DNA of 64,000 bases, taken from assembly GCA_905220665.1 (NCBI GenBank), contig CAJNAR010000155.1, positions 675,838-739,837 of the forward strand, given 5' to 3'. Positions 1 through 10,314 of the stretch are shown here, one piece after another. The DNA comes from Albugo candida. Lineage: Eukaryota > Oomycota > Peronosporomycetes > Albuginales > Albuginaceae. Within the stretch, counting starts at the first letter, position 1. Each line of letters starts with the position of its first letter. The translations under genes were made by a program, and so were the position numbers. Below the pieces are notes generated by a model that saw nothing but the letters and a program-made list of their open reading frames with translations, ran no database searches and was not told the DNA's origin.

Positions 1-398
1 GCAGAGTCACAATGGATGTAATATATTACATTTATGAATGATTCTGCAGTTCTTTGCGATACTCTGGAGTGAGCTGGGGCCGTTAGACGCGCATCCGCTA
101 TCTTAAGGGATACACACTTTCCTCACAGATGACTGAGCTTACCGTGACATTTAGAACACGCTGAACACAATCAAACGTCCATTGCAACAAAGTGGCACAA
201 TACTCTCCGTATCACACAATAAATAGTCATTACATCCTTTTATACCTTCCAGACACTCCAACTAATGTAGTAAACCGCGATTCTTCCGGCAAAAAGGCAA
301 GTAGCAATGCTCTCAGTTATGTCACAACTATTCAATTACTGCTCCCAAACCGGTAATACCGAAAAGGTTTGGCGGGAAGCTCATTTACGTTGAAGTCA
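1..398. other. Left edge and recQ upstream region
   Basis: No convincing reading frame is visible. The stretch is probably the intergenic and promoter region of the helicase gene that starts at 399. The frame of the first helicase exon is closed upstream by a TAA at 354-356, and 399 is the first ATG after it, so no upstream exon is needed. The window may cut a neighbouring gene to the left, but I see no coding evidence for one. Confidence 0.5.
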
Positions 399-3300
399 AT
401 GCAAAAGTGTGCGCAAATTGCGCCTCAGAACAACCTCTCCGAGCAACTCAAATGGCTTCAAACGGTAAATCATTTCCTGCTCTATCTATTGGAACCTCTT
501 TCACCCTCTAAAACCTCTTACATTTTCAGAAAAAGCCCTCCGACGTTCTTCAACATTGCTTAGACTCTGATGCCATTCAGCGCTATCTAGCCCGCGAAAA
601 CCCGCCACAATCGACCACGTACGTCTCTCCCCTCCTTTCACCCTCTAAATACCTCCATTTCTCTCCCCAGCGCTCCCATAACCGCTTCCGAAATGACACA
701 ACTTATTTCGACCGGCAAAGCGCAAATCAAAGCCTTTCAGCGATTTTCCAACGGATACACAGTCACAAATGCGTCACAAAGTCTCTCACAACGCCAATTG
801 GCAACAGAATGCGTCGATTTGACCGAAAATGAGCCCAAAATCACACCAATAAAATCAATCAGACAAAGTCCCAATCGATTGGATACCGACGACACACTTT
901 TCGACGCAGTCGATGTCGATGCTTTGGTAGCGAAATATCGCCAAAAACAAGCGGGAGACAGCTCCAAAGATGTGAAAAATTGGAAGCCGTGTGAGATTCC
1001 AAAGGAAAAGCCTCAAGCCATTTATACGAATGATACGCCCACAAACGACGATGTATGGCGTCAGATACAAAGCGTTCGCGAGCGCTTACGTGCTGCTCGA
1101 GAAGCCTGTGACGACGCGAGTTTGTACGGCCCAATTTCCCCAAAGCTCGCGCAAAATCGAATCAACTTGGAAAATGAATTAAAAATCTTGGGTCAGCGAT
1201 TCCGTCAGCAACCGACACCGATACCGAATGCCACACCACAAGCACTACCGCCGACCCCAACGCCGACGAAAACTAACGTGATACAAAGAGATACGAATGA
1301 GAGCTATTGTCCGACTTCACAGAAGCCAAACGTACGCGCCAAAATGCTTCAAGCAAAAGGAGTTTTACGCGATATCTTTGGCCACACATCCTTTCGTCCG
1401 AATCAAGAACGCGTCATCTACGAAGCATTCGAAAAGCGTGATATCTTTGTACTGATGCCAACCGGAGGTGGCAAAAGCCTCTGTTACCAGCTTCCCGCCT
1501 GTGTCGACGACGGACTCACAGTTGTCATATCACCGCTCGTCTCATTGATTCAAGACCAAGTGCAACAGCTCGAGGCTTTGGATGTTGGTGTCGCGTACTT
1601 GAACGGCGAGCAGGATTACGATACAGTGCAAAGACCAATTGTATCGGAGCTATTTTCCAACCAAAATCGTATCAAATTGCTGTACGTAACACCGGAGAAA
1701 ATCGCATCCAGCGGCGTTTTGGGAAAGCTTTTCGAATCATTGGAAAATCGTCAGAAACTCGCGAGATTCGTCATCGATGAAGCACATTGTATCAGTCAAT
1801 GGGGCCACGATTTCCGTAGAGATTACATGAATCTCGGACACCTTCGACGACAATTTCCATCGGTGCGTGTGTCTCTCTTCTCAAGCTCGTATTCATTCCG
1901 TATAAAGGTGCGAATTATGGCGTTGACGGCCACAGCAAACAATCAAACGGAAGCGGATATCGTCCGAAATCTGCAGCTTGAGAATCCATTCATCACACGT
2001 TCCAGTTTTAATCGGTACGCGAGCTTCTACACGACGAACGACATGTTTTTTCATCGACATGTAGCCCCAATTTGACGTACGATGTCCGGAAGAAAAGCTC
2101 CAACTTTATGAATGAGATTGCTTCATTTGTTCGGGAACACAACCAGGACTCGGGAATCATTTACTGGTGTGCTGCATCTCCTTCCAATACGCCCTCTAAC
2201 GCTTATGGTTGTGCTCTAGTTTGTCAAAGAAAGACTGCGAACAAACAGTTGAGAAACTGATCAAATTGCTCGGAATCGAAGGAACCAAAGACGCCAATCG
2301 AATCGCTTATTACCACGCGGGCTTGGAGCCTGAAGATCGATCCTTCCGACATCACGAATGGAGTAAAGGCAAAGTGAAACTAATTGTCGCAACAATTGCA
2401 TTCGGAATGGGAATCAATAAGCCGGACGTACGTTATGTGATCCACCATACAATTCCTCAGTCTGTGACGCATTACTACCAAGTACAAAGCTGAATATCAC
2501 TTGCTTTCATCTCCATCAACTGACGAAACCTTAGGAATCGGGAAGAGCGGGTCGCGATGGATGTCAGGCGCATTGTATTTTGTATTACTCGTTCGCCGAT
2601 TTGGTACGATTCCACATCCGAATTCGCTTCCACCGCACTCAATCGCTTCGTAGTCGCGTCGACGAAAGCTTATCACCAAAGACCGCGACAATTTACAGCA
2701 TCGAAATGTCCATTTCCATCATCTTCGACGAATGATCGAATACTGTGAGAATCAGGTGAGACAACACGTACGGAATGATTCATGTACTGATACATTTTCA
2801 CCACAGATTGAATGCAGAAGAACGAGTTTGTTGGAATACTTTGGCGAGCATTTCGACAGCCAAAAATGTAATGCGACTTGTGACAATTGCAATAATCGCG
2901 ATGCTGGCGTAATTGCCGAGAAAATGGACGTCACCGACGATTGTGTCGCGATTCTGAAGATGGGTACGCGTTCCGTATCGCTCGTTCTTTCGATTCTCAC
3001 ACGTCATTCAGTGCGAAAGCTGCAGGAAGGATGTGTGTCGATCACTTTAGTCCAAGCGTCTCAGTTGTTTCTCGGACACATAACCAAAGGGAAGGAGCGT
3101 CAAAAGGTCGAAATGGAATCGTTGGAAGCATTTGGACGAGGCAAAGGACGATACGAACGAAGTGAAATCGAACGCGTGATTTATCATATGATTCTTCGGC
3201 AGTATCTCAATGAAATGGTACGCGAAAATGCTGTCTTCCCGCTCGAAAACCACTGATTTCCATCAAAGGATAAGAAGAACGCAATGGGCTTCACGACGAC

Positions 3301-3766
3301 ATTCCTAACGAGCGGAAGTAAAGCCGACAATCTGCTGAACGGAGAGCGTGTTCATCTCATTTGTAAAACGCGTCGGACATCAAATTTGATTGTGAGAAAT
3401 GAATCCAAACGGAAGAAACAGAAGAAACTCAAAGACATATCAATCGTCAACGAGTCTCCCGTCAATGTCGTCACCTTACCTTCCGCTTTTCCACGCAACC
3501 AACGGATTCCAACGCATCACGTCGAAGCATTAGCGCAATTACTCAAAGACTGGAGAGCGAGTGTCTGTGACAACTTTAATGTGATGCCGTATCACATCCT
3601 TCCGACGTCGGGAATCGCTTCGATCGCAAATGCAGTTCCAATCACAAACACCGAACTCTCTGAAATCGATGGAGTCGGTCGAATTCGCGTCAAAAAGTAT
3701 GGAGAAGCGATTATTTCCATTGTCAAAATGTTTCTCCAAAAACACAATTTGACGCCAAAAGTGTGA
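399..3766 (+). CDS. recQ: RecQ-family ATP-dependent DNA helicase (11 exons)
   Basis: This is a 3'-5' superfamily-2 DNA helicase expected to act in the nucleus on replication and recombination intermediates. I join exons 399-464, 530-618, 671-1862, 1908-2014, 2065-2166, 2220-2481, 2535-2603, 2654-2755, 2807-2963, 3012-3217 and 3269-3766. The total is 2850 nt, or 949 residues plus a stop, with no frame conflict. Every join restores a RecQ motif: Walker A MPTGGGKSLCYQLPA near residue 313, DEAH in IDEAHCISQWGHDFR near 419, ALTATA after the 45-nt intron, SFNRPNLTYDVR, YYQ/ESGRAGRDG, then the zinc-binding region (CRR, YFGE, KCNATCDNC, about 666-692), a winged-helix region and a C-terminal HRDC domain (about 863-940). 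The first 260 residues are low-complexity and not recognisable. Introns are 45-65 nt with gtacg/gtgng donors. The gene ends 6 nt before the convergent panC stop. Orthology to BLM, WRN or RECQL is not decided by what I can read. Confidence 0.93.
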
Positions 3767-3772
3767 GAATTT

Positions 3773-4808
3773 TTATTCCAAAAAAATTGCGTCAATGAGC
3801 CGACAATTTGCAAATTGGACAGCGATGGAAATGATCGCTCCGTCAGCGTCCACGCGCTCTATCGGTGTCATTGTGTTTCGATTCGCAATGGAAATGTATT
3901 CGATTTCCGTCAAAAGCGATTCCGTCGCGAATTCCTTCCGAAGTATCATTTCGAGTGTTTCTGAAGCGATCGAATGCGTTGCTTTGAATGCGTTTTCAGC
4001 ACATGTGAGACCACGGAACAGAACACTGGCTTTCCGACGCTCTGTTTCCGTCAAATATCGATTCCGAGTCGAACGAGCGAGTCCGTTGGGTTCGCGACTT
4101 ATGGGAAGGAATTGTGGCGTTATATCGAAATGGAAATTGTCAATTAATTGGCGAACAAGAACACATTGAGCGGCATCTTTCTGTCCAAAGAACGCGTGGG
4201 TGGGTTGTACGACATTGAAGAGCTTGATGAGGATACTGGCGACGCCTTCAAAGTGTCCAGGACGCATTTGAGCTTCGGGAAGCGATTGGAAATGTGCGAG
4301 TTGGAATGCAAAACTGATGGGAAAAAACGTCAAAAAATGGGAGAAATATGACATTACGTACGAATTCGAAGCGGATATCATCTCTGTGGTCGATGGAGCA
4401 AATACAAAATCGACGTCTTCCGCTTCCAAAAGCGTGAGATCCGCTTCTAAAGAGCGCGGATATCGATGGAAATCTTCGTTTGGACCAAATTGCAAAGGAT
4501 TTACAAATATGCTCACAACAATTTGATCGCATTGTGAACGCGCATTTTGGATCAAATGCAAATGTCCTTTGTGGAGACCCTTCAGAGAATGTGAACAGAG
4601 TATGAGAGAGAAGGGAGGAATTTCGTACGCCCATTGTCGGAATGAAACCCAATGTCGAAATTGGCGGGAGACTTTGCCGCGCTTTTCGGAAGGATTGGAT
4701 GGTTTCAAGCAGTTGGAGACGGGATCGAGACATGAGAATGGGATGGTTGGAATCCGTGGGATCGAGTGTGTTGAGTGCGTGGCGTTGCGGACGTTTGGAA
4801 GGCCGCAA
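3773..4808 (-). CDS. panC: Pantoate--beta-alanine ligase (pantothenate synthetase), 3 exons
   Basis: It condenses D-pantoate with beta-alanine using ATP, the last step of vitamin B5 synthesis. Exons in transcript order are 4808-4629, 4579-4362 and 4313-3773, giving 939 nt or 312 residues, close to the usual family length of about 280-310. The first 49-nt intron interrupts the nucleotide-binding loop: splicing gives FIPTMGGLHKGHLHLI, the HIGH-type signature. The second, 48 nt, is in frame and has a gtacgt donor, so reading through it would insert 16 residues. Other family motifs are SIFVNPLQFGPNEDFHRYPR, QMRPGHFEGVASI, FFGQKDAAQC, and REPNGLARSTRNRYL, the KMSKS-like loop. The start at 4808 is chosen because an initiator-like TCATTCC lies 25-31 nt upstream. 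The gene is convergent with recQ (6 nt between stops) and divergent from the TOG-like gene (196 nt between starts). No transit peptide is evident, so it is probably cytosolic. Confidence 0.93.
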
Positions 4809-5004
4809 GTCGGAAGAGTTGCCGATGCCAATGGAATGAATTTTGAGAGGTCGTTTGTAGGTAGAAGCGTATAAGGTATGAAAGTAGGATACGTTTATGC
4901 GATAGTATGCGGTATGGGATCAAAGGGGATATGCATTTAAACGTCAGTCAGCAGAAATTGAGACCTTTTTTTCTCATTTTTGTCGCCCGATTTATGCATT
5001 CATT
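4809..5004. promoter_or_regulatory. Divergent promoter between panC and the TOG-like gene, paired Inr-like motifs
   Basis: This 196-nt gap separates two divergent ATGs. On the minus strand TCATTCC (4839-4833) lies 25-31 nt before the panC ATG. On the plus strand TCATTTT (4974-4980) lies 25-31 nt before the ATG at 5005. Both match YCATTYY, the core of the initiator described for oomycete promoters. The plus copy sits in a T-rich run, as expected of the adjoining flanking region. Equal spacing on both sides argues against chance, but seven degenerate bases are weak evidence alone. Confidence 0.5.
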
Positions 5005-6487
5005 ATGCCAAAAGCAGAGACGAAATTAAGGCAATCACCGCTCACTTGTTCACCGTTATCACTCGCAGTATCTGTATCGTCTTCTGATTCGCCAAATTCT
5101 CTCCAACGCAGCGGGGAATCAACGCTTTCGACGCCACCAACCAATTTAAAACGGAAATATCTCGACCGAAATAAACCACTATCGACCACGAAACGATCAC
5201 ATCGTCCAATCGCATCTATGGGAAATGTATTTCCATGCGCACATTCCCGAAACAAATCGATTTCTCACACAAAACAAATGACTGAAATGCTGCCGAAAAA
5301 CACCGCTAAAGTGGAAATCGATCTTCAGGAAAAATCCTTAAATGGTGCACCACAAGGCGACTTGTATCAAGTTCAAGTCGAGTCACGCCAATCCATCGCT
5401 CGAATCGACGAATTATCTGCCAATCAAATAGTACGAAATTGCATCGCACAAAAACAATCCGAAAATGCCACTGAGAATGATTGGATTGAAGAATTTGAAT
5501 GTCTGAGCGTACTTCGAAGTGTCGCAATACACAACACGCAAAGCCTGTGTCCCATTTTGTACGTGTGCCCAGCAATACGTCGCAATTATCTCATTTCCTC
5601 TCCGCAGACCGGAAGCTTTAAAATGGATCGTGTACCCCAGCATTCTGAATCTCCGCTCCGTAATGGTCCGAAACGGACTCTTGTGCCTCGAAGACATTGT
5701 GTATCATCTGAAAACCGACACAGCCGTTTATTTGGGTCGGTAATTCGTATACAAATACGTTTTTTCTCAGCTGACACATTTTGTATCGACAGATGAAATG
5801 GTTCCGTTGCTACTGACGCGAACGGGAAGCGAAAAGCAGTTTATCAGGAAATTGACTGCACGCGTGCTGGAAAACATTGTCCAAGTATGTGGGAGTGTCG
5901 ATCTTTTCCAACTTTTTCTATCGACCGGAGTCAAAGAGAAGAAAAGCCCACAGCTGACGAGTACCGCGACACAATACGCTTTGATGTGTATGGAGAAGAG
6001 CTCCTCAAACGATCTGACTGTGATGATGGAAGAGAATTACGACTCCATTCTCAATGACATGCGACTACTTTTGAATTGTCGAGCGGTGGACGGGAAAATT
6101 GCCACGCGGAAATGTCTCCAAATACTTCGACAAACGCTTGGGGTCGGTGAGGTCGTTTGAAAAGAGAATACAATCTCACACTTTCTTTAGGAGAAAGCGT
6201 TTATGGGTTTTGTGCAACGACAACTATCACCTTCCGCTGAATCGGAGCTGCTCCAAGCGTCTGAAAAGCCGAAACCAAAGACGTCAGGGAGTGTAATGAG
6301 ACGACAAAATAAAAGACTTCGAGCGCGTGTTGTCGCCCAACAGCAAAAACAGCCCGAGAAAGATCTCTCCATCGATAGAGAAGACAATGCTTTATCGACC
6401 AAAGTCATTGACACATGCAAACCACAAATCGAAATCCTGACGTCCACACAAGTAAATGGGGAAGAATGTCGCGCCAAAGTCGCATGA
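5005..6487 (+). CDS. TOG/CLASP-type HEAT-repeat protein, likely microtubule-associated (4 exons)
   Basis: Exons are 5005-5558, 5608-5735, 5793-6146 and 6198-6487, giving 1326 nt or 441 residues. The N-terminal ~150 residues are Ser/Thr/Pro-rich and basic, probably disordered. From about residue 165 the joined protein reads as alpha-helical HEAT pairs: ALKWIVYPSILNLRSVMVRN, GLLCLEDIVYHL, EMVPLLLTRTGSEKQFIRKL and DSILNDMRLLLNCRAVDGKI. This order (helix, then an LRS...R.GLLCL helix, then VPLLL..., then KQFI) is typical of the CLASP_N/TOGARAM class of tubulin-binding arrays. The tail (about 350-441) is basic and Gln-rich. The third intron (5736-5792) requires a non-consensus gtcggt donor to keep frame, and the last acceptor is taken at 6197 because the two AGs before it lead to an early stop. 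These two junctions are the weakest part of the model. The function is inferred from repeat type; no catalytic domain is seen. Confidence 0.68.
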
Positions 6488-6588
6488 CAGATGGAATTGC
6501 TGTCTCCACAGCCTGTTGTTATATGGTAAATTAAATGCATGGGATACTGCTCTCTCTCCATTCAAAGGCGGAGGCGGAGGTTGAGGCT
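6488..6588. other. Short convergent 3' intergenic region
   Basis: One hundred bases separate the stop of the TOG-like gene and the stop of the importin gene. The two transcripts converge here, so their 3' ends probably overlap. A purine-rich ggcggaggcggagg stretch occurs near 6566-6581. Confidence 0.5.
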
Positions 6589-9500
6589 TCAGATCTGAAG
6601 GAGGGCGAACAATGCGACTCGCTCGTCTTGTGGCAGCGTTTGCCACAGATTTTGCATTTGCGTATCGTTTGGAAAAGCTTTTTTGAATGAGAGTAAAATC
6701 CGATGCATTCGCTGTTGCAATTGTCTCATCGTATCGTCTCCAAAAGCATTTTGAAATCGTTTTTGATGGCTCTGTACCTTTGCAAAAACTCGTGTCAATC
6801 GAATGACAACGGAATTCCCATCCAAACAGCTTTTATCGATTGTGAAAAAGTCGCGTTCAATCATTCCGCAAAGTCGCTCTAAAACCTGATACGATTCCTC
6901 CAAATCGCTCCACAGCGGAAGCCATTCCAAATACTCCAACATGAGACGCTGCAACGTGTCAGCGCCAAATGCGACTCCGTGATGCTCGAGAACGAGTCCC
7001 AGCGCGGAAATGACGTTATCTCTCGCATTTTGTGCATCATTTCGATCGTCAAAGCCTTTGGAAAGCATCGCATACAACGACTCGAATATCGGATGTACGA
7101 AATCGACAAATATCACACGAGACGGAACATCATTCCCACTGATAAAAGCACAGATTCCAAGACCGTATGCGGCCGCTTGGATGAGATCTGCAAAGCCATT
7201 GTTTGTTTGAAGGACGTCGAGCAGCAGAGGAACGAATTGATTGAGGTGAGGCCGCACGTGCTCGACCGGACAGAACTCGAGCACATCGTCGAGGATGTAC
7301 AATGCCCATTTTCGATCCTGTGGAAGGCAATCACACGCACTCATTTCTTTGATTGTATCCCACAAAATCCTTTGGAAGACGTCAAAGTAATTTTTCTGCT
7401 GTGTCTTTGCAATTTGACCGAAACAATCCGCCAATACGAATTGTATCTCAACTTCCTCGTCGTATTCCGTGTCCTCGCACGTTGTGACGGTCTCTTGGAC
7501 ACTGAGATACTCATCGGATTCCGACTCTTCTTCTTCGGATTCACATTTTGTACGAACGAGTGCGCGACGATGTACACTGTCGGCGAAAACAGACAAAAGA
7601 CCTTGCACGAGCTCATGCACCTGAGCCTCATTGAGCTCCATTCCGACTCGAATGGAACGAGGAATCTCTGCCGAATACGATCCAACCTCACGGACACACT
7701 GCTTGATACTTTCAATCATTTCCAGCACCAAATCGATCTCCGGTTCCGACACTAACGCCGACACAAGACGACCCAATGTGAAGTCGTACATTTGCTTTAT
7801 CGCTTCGGCTGCAGGCTCCAAGTGTTTCCGAATGGATGTGCTGATCACACAGTGTAGTAAAGCGGGAAGAGCATGCACGGAAGCCGATCGAATATCGGAA
7901 TGAATCGAGTCGGTGAGTAACGGTGCAAGCACTTGCGTGGTCTGCTCGACAAACGGGAAAAAAGCCTCGTTCATCGTGCTCACCATTCCCGCCAGTAATT
8001 GACACGCAGTGACCTTTTCCTCGAGGATGATCGTCTGGATACTGATGCATGTGTCGTTCACATGAGCGAATTCAATGTCTTGATCGATCACACGCAATGG
8101 ATCCTCGCGCGTGTACGCGTATGGATCGACTTTAGTCTCAGCTTGTTGCGTTGCGAGACTCAGTAATGGAGGCATTACGATGGGAAGGTATGGAGCGAAA
8201 TCCTGGCCGAGACATTGGCAGCACCGAGCCCATGCCTGAAGGAGATATGTGCGTACACACTCACAAGTCGATATCTCGGGCGTATGCTGCATTTCCGTCA
8301 TGATTCGTAGGATGCGCGAGGAGCCATTTTTGAAGACATTTTTCCCAACTGCGAGGATACTTGTCGTGATGCATTCTAACGCGACGCCTGCGAGATTCAA
8401 TGAGCTTCTTTTGACACTTGATGGAGTGTTGGAATACGTATCGGTATGGGGATTTCGGATGGTCGATAGACAATTCAGAAGAATGGATTCGAGCGCTGGA
8501 GCAATGACGATATAATACTCGGCAAATGCTGGGCCTGCGATCGTTGCAATCGACGAAACAACAGTGATCATCTGTTCCTGAACGGTTTGAATCGTAGTGA
8601 GAGGATGGAAATGGGTCACGGGTGCGTCGTGTAACGCTTGGAAAAGAATCGATAGAATTGGCTGCATGTAAGACTGGAGGATTTCTTGGGTGCACAAGTC
8701 GATGAATTGACGCATTGCAGTAGCTGCATGAGCCTGAAGTCTCGGACAATCGCTACGCTGAAGGTAGCTGATGAGAATTGTGACGGCTGGTTGATGGTAC
8801 CGCTGCTGGAAAATCGGACTCTGATCGATCGATAATTGACCGATTACGTCCAACGCCGTACAACACACTCGCGGGTGGACATCGTACGCTTTGGAGAAAA
8901 CGTGTTTGACGACATGTTCGATTTGAGAAGCGTTCAAAAGGTCGAGAATCTGACAGATTCCCACTAGTGCCGCATGACGAGCGAGCCAATTCGCACCGTC
9001 TGACAGATACGTTTCCATCAGCTTCAAGCACGTGGGAATCGATTGTTTGGATCCGATTGCATACGCGAATCGTTCCAATGCTTCCGACCCGACGTCAAAG
9101 TGAGAGATGGGATTCGTTCCAATGGATAAATGCTCCTCCTCGCACGAATGAACGCTCCATCGACTGACATCATCGAGCTCCAACATCATTCGAAATGTCA
9201 CTGGGAAGACGTGAGATACAAAAAAGCCCCGTGGACCGAGTTTACGACATGTGGAAGGCGCTTTCTCGGCGATGGTGACCAGCATTTCCACTGCAATTTG
9301 TCGTACGTTATCGGGAATGGGAACAATTGACTCGGAAGCTTTTACGTTTCCATCGGCCAATGCGATTAGAAACTCAACAAATTGGACCAAAAAATCTCTT
9401 AAAATGAAAGCGACAAACGGATGATCCGAATCGCTTTCTCGCGCGTCAATGGACTCGATCCAAATTTCCAACACTTGAAATATATCGTCAAAAGCGTTTT

Positions 9501-10314
9501 CTGAAACCATTTTCTGCAGTGCGTTTAAAAGCAAATATATAATCTCCTGAAAATGCTTTTTTCGAACGGGAGATCTCCACACGTTGCCGCTTGGATCTGT
9601 GCATTCCATTTGCATACTTAATGTTAGAAACATACGTATGGCGTACAGCCCGATACAGCCTTTCTCTATGTCTGTGGTCAATGCGCGTTTGAGAATACGT
9701 ATCAACGCGGTCTCGGAGGTTCCCATGGTGTCGGTGTGTTCGCTGAGGAGAGAATAGCTCAGGTACCCAGCGATTCTCTCCATAAGGTGCCATGCGGTCT
9801 CACAGAGAGCAGTATTGCTACCGTCAACCCATTGCAATAACGTCGGAAGGAATTCGTCCCACTGATGCTCCTCTAAAAGCTGAGACGCTAATTCGCCTAC
9901 GATCTCACTGATCTGACGTCGAATGCCAGCATTTGTTTCTGTCATCAACAGCTCCATCAATTGTGACTTTACAGAGGCCTGCGTGTGGAAACTCGCGTGC
10001 GCCCAAATAGAAGCAGATTCTTTCATGAGAATTCGGCGGAGGAGAATGGCTGCCAATGTACGGATATGCATCGATTCTGAAGTGGGGATACCGATCGCGT
10101 CGCTGGTGGACGCCTCGAGAGTGTCGTCTTTGCAATGAGATTGGAGGAGGTTTAAAAGGTGCATGAACGTCTCATTTGGCTCGACTTTTATCAATTCTTC
10201 GAATATCGCTTCATTTTTCGCTCGCAAAGTATTGTCATTGCACATGAGAGTGCTCAATAATTGTCGCCATTGCGTTGTTGAGATAGGCTCATGATGTGAT
10301 TGAATGGATGACAT
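6589..10314 (-). CDS. Importin-beta family nuclear transport receptor (IPO5/Kap121 type)
   Basis: A single uninterrupted frame of 1241 residues made of HEAT repeats. Karyopherin-betas carry cargo through the nuclear pore and release it on RanGTP binding. Supporting stretches include HIRTLAAILLRRILMKESAS near the N terminus (importin N-terminal domain), ANWLARHAALVGICQILDLL, HPRVCCTALDVIGQLSIDQS, a mid region reading AEYYIVIAPALESILLNCLS, an acidic insert SEEEESESDEY near residue 928, and KWALYILDDVLEFCPVEHVR toward the end. The arrangement, with a 'sum of repeats then EEEVE.QFVLADCFGQ' block, is that of IPO5/RanBP5/Kap121 rather than importin-beta1. It is somewhat longer than the usual ~1100 residues. 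The first ATG in frame is at 10314; codons to 10323 begin with TTG and are not used. The lack of introns contrasts with its intron-rich neighbours. It is the last clearly intact conserved gene before the gene-poor subtelomere. Confidence 0.88.
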   Translation of the reverse strand: MSSIQSHHEPISTTQWRQLLSTLMCNDNTLRAKNEAIFEELIKVEPNETFMHLLNLLQSHCKDDTLEASTSDAIGIPTSESMHIRTLAAILLRRILMKESASIWAHASFHTQASVKSQLMELLMTETNAGIRRQISEIVGELASQLLEEHQWDEFLPTLLQWVDGSNTALCETAWHLMERIAGYLSYSLLSEHTDTMGTSETALIRILKRALTTDIEKGCIGLYAIRMFLTLSMQMECTDPSGNVWRSPVRKKHFQEIIYLLLNALQKMVSENAFDDIFQVLEIWIESIDARESDSDHPFVAFILRDFLVQFVEFLIALADGNVKASESIVPIPDNVRQIAVEMLVTIAEKAPSTCRKLGPRGFFVSHVFPVTFRMMLELDDVSRWSVHSCEEEHLSIGTNPISHFDVGSEALERFAYAIGSKQSIPTCLKLMETYLSDGANWLARHAALVGICQILDLLNASQIEHVVKHVFSKAYDVHPRVCCTALDVIGQLSIDQSPIFQQRYHQPAVTILISYLQRSDCPRLQAHAATAMRQFIDLCTQEILQSYMQPILSILFQALHDAPVTHFHPLTTIQTVQEQMITVVSSIATIAGPAFAEYYIVIAPALESILLNCLSTIRNPHTDTYSNTPSSVKRSSLNLAGVALECITTSILAVGKNVFKNGSSRILRIMTEMQHTPEISTCECVRTYLLQAWARCCQCLGQDFAPYLPIVMPPLLSLATQQAETKVDPYAYTREDPLRVIDQDIEFAHVNDTCISIQTIILEEKVTACQLLAGMVSTMNEAFFPFVEQTTQVLAPLLTDSIHSDIRSASVHALPALLHCVISTSIRKHLEPAAEAIKQMYDFTLGRLVSALVSEPEIDLVLEMIESIKQCVREVGSYSAEIPRSIRVGMELNEAQVHELVQGLLSVFADSVHRRALVRTKCESEEEESESDEYLSVQETVTTCEDTEYDEEVEIQFVLADCFGQIAKTQQKNYFDVFQRILWDTIKEMSACDCLPQDRKWALYILDDVLEFCPVEHVRPHLNQFVPLLLDVLQTNNGFADLIQAAAYGLGICAFISGNDVPSRVIFVDFVHPIFESLYAMLSKGFDDRNDAQNARDNVISALGLVLEHHGVAFGADTLQRLMLEYLEWLPLWSDLEESYQVLERLCGMIERDFFTIDKSCLDGNSVVIRLTRVFAKVQSHQKRFQNAFGDDTMRQLQQRMHRILLSFKKAFPNDTQMQNLWQTLPQDERVALFALLQI

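Noticed and set aside
855..1182. Several minus-strand and plus-strand frames inside recQ exon 3
   Set aside because: They are shadows of the helicase frame with no motifs of their own.
4809..4831. Upstream extension of panC to a TTG at 4831
   Set aside because: Not an ATG, no family similarity in the added residues, and splicing places the conserved N terminus in the frame starting at 4808.
6979..7755. A 258-codon plus-strand frame inside the importin gene
   Set aside because: It is antisense to a long, well-supported importin frame, and its composition follows from that gene's codon bias.
8261..8749. A 162-codon minus-strand frame overlapping the importin gene in another phase
   Set aside because: It is a shadow frame; the HEAT-repeat frame covers the same bases without interruption.
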